The position numbers were made by a program, and so were the translations under genes. A stretch of DNA of 64,000 nucleotides. Source: Skermanella mucosa (GTDB lineage Bacteria; Pseudomonadota; Alphaproteobacteria; Azospirillales; Azospirillaceae). Under the pieces are notes generated by a model. The model saw only the letters and a list, made by a program, of their open reading frames with translations. It ran no database searches and was not told the DNA's origin. This document shows, one piece after another, positions 63,380-64,000 of the stretch. The stretch covers positions 1,486,501 to 1,550,500 of the forward strand of contig NZ_CP086106.1 in assembly GCF_016765655.2 (NCBI RefSeq), read 5' to 3'. Every line of letters starts with the position of its first letter. Positions within the stretch are counted from its first letter, which is position 1.

Positions 63380-64000
63380 TCAGGACAGCCGCAGCGGTGC
63401 GGAAACCTCGGCCAGACGCGCCTCGATCGCCTCGGCGGTCGGCAGGCTCTCCTGCGCGCCCAGGCCCAGGCAGGCGATCGAGGCCCCGACGCTGGCCCGG
63501 TGCAGGGCCTCGTCCGGAGTGGCGCCGCCGTCGAGCGCCGCCGTGAGGATGCCGCAGAAGGCGTCGCCCGCCCCGGTGGTGTCGACCGGGTGAATCTTCA
63601 GCGGCGCGGCCGTCCACAGCGAGCCGCCCGATTCGGCCATCAGCGCGCCGGCGCCGCCCAGGGTCACCACGCAGGTGACGCCGCAGGTGCGGGCGAGGTC
63701 GCGGGCGAGCCCGGTCGCCGAACTGGCGGAAAGCTCCAGCCGCTCGGCGATCTCGGCGGCCTCGTGCTCGTTGACCACCAGGATGTCGATCAGCTTCAGG
63801 ATGTCCGGCGGCACGTCGGCGGCCGGCGCCACGTTCAGGACGGTGCGGGCGCCCAGCGCGCGGGCGCGCCGGATCAGCGCCCAGTTCTGCTCCGCCGGCA
63901 CCTCCATCTGCATCAGCACGGTGACGCCCGCGCCGAGCCTGTCGTCGGCGACATGGTCGGCCGACGCCGACAGGTTGGCACCGCTGGCGACCGAGATGAA
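63380..64000 (-). CDS. PfkB-family sugar kinase (ribokinase type), C-terminal part; N-terminus beyond the window
   Basis: The frame is open to the right edge and reads FISVASGANLSASADHV, the ribokinase ATP/substrate region, then LGAGVTVLMQMEVPAEQNW, LVVNEHEAAEI, and the PfkB signature 2 as HPVDTTGAGDAFCGIL with the catalytic Asp. At least 206 residues are visible of a usual 300-310. Ribokinase phosphorylates D-ribose at O5; other PfkB sugars are possible. It lies 58 bases upstream of the M20 gene on the same strand and may share its transcript. Confidence 0.83.
   Translation of the reverse strand, partial: FISVASGANLSASADHVADDRLGAGVTVLMQMEVPAEQNWALIRRARALGARTVLNVAPAADVPPDILKLIDILVVNEHEAAEIAERLELSASSATGLARDLARTCGVTCVVTLGGAGALMAESGGSLWTAAPLKIHPVDTTGAGDAFCGILTAALDGGATPDEALHRASVGASIACLGLGAQESLPTAEAIEARLAEVSAPLRLS

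Overview
The window is high-GC DNA from an alphaproteobacterium, most likely a Rhodospirillales member of the Azospirillum/Skermanella type. That placement is inferred from gene content, not from a database search. The signs are the cell-cycle block divK-pleD-rpmG with a CtrA-type box in front of it, an EipB envelope protein, an NDUFS4-like complex I subunit, DUF2336 and DUF983 proteins, and an imuB-dnaE2 mutagenesis cassette behind a GTTC-N7-GTTC LexA box. Most of the window is chromosomal housekeeping and stress physiology. I see no prophage, plasmid functions, integrase or CRISPR array.

Left part (1-13 kb): the 5' end of a flavohemoglobin gene with an inverted repeat in its promoter, a HAD phosphatase, maleylacetoacetate isomerase, a DsbA-like oxidoreductase, an M48 protease with TPRs, a divergent gamma-glutamyltransferase-like lipoprotein, an aminotransferase, a translationally coupled pair of membrane-associated GTPases, a hydroxyacid dehydrogenase, EipB and DNA polymerase IV. 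A REPIN-type repeat separates the aminotransferase from the GTPases.

Middle part (13-30 kb): divK, pleD and rpmG; a minus-strand group with rnr, a DUF983 protein and an S41 protease lipoprotein; then topA and dprA, with a second REPIN between rnr and topA. Next is a TPP-riboswitch-controlled ABC importer for a thiamine precursor, whose start codon lies three bases after the aptamer. An HDAC-like deacetylase, a DUF192 protein, an O-methyltransferase, two tRNA genes (Pro-UGG, Arg-UCU) and the NDUFS4-like subunit follow.

Right part (30-64 kb): a 1186-residue protein joining a glycerophosphodiesterase, an endonuclease/exonuclease/phosphatase domain and a phytase-like domain; an iron/siderophore-type ABC importer operon; a carbon-storage operon encoding a maltokinase-amylomaltase fusion coupled to malto-oligosyltrehalose synthase; two antitoxin genes without working toxins (one beside a broken PIN toxin); imuB-dnaE2 with a hairpin repeat inside the dnaE2 reading frame; a patatin phospholipase; a DUF2336 protein next to a large hybrid histidine kinase; a metallo-beta-lactamase-fold enzyme; a PrcB-like lipoprotein; an M20 amidohydrolase; and part of a PfkB-family sugar kinase.

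The items that look least ordinary are the two multidomain fusions, the REPIN-like element translated as part of DnaE2, the imuB-dnaE2 cassette without imuA, the compact TPP riboswitch and the GTPase pair.
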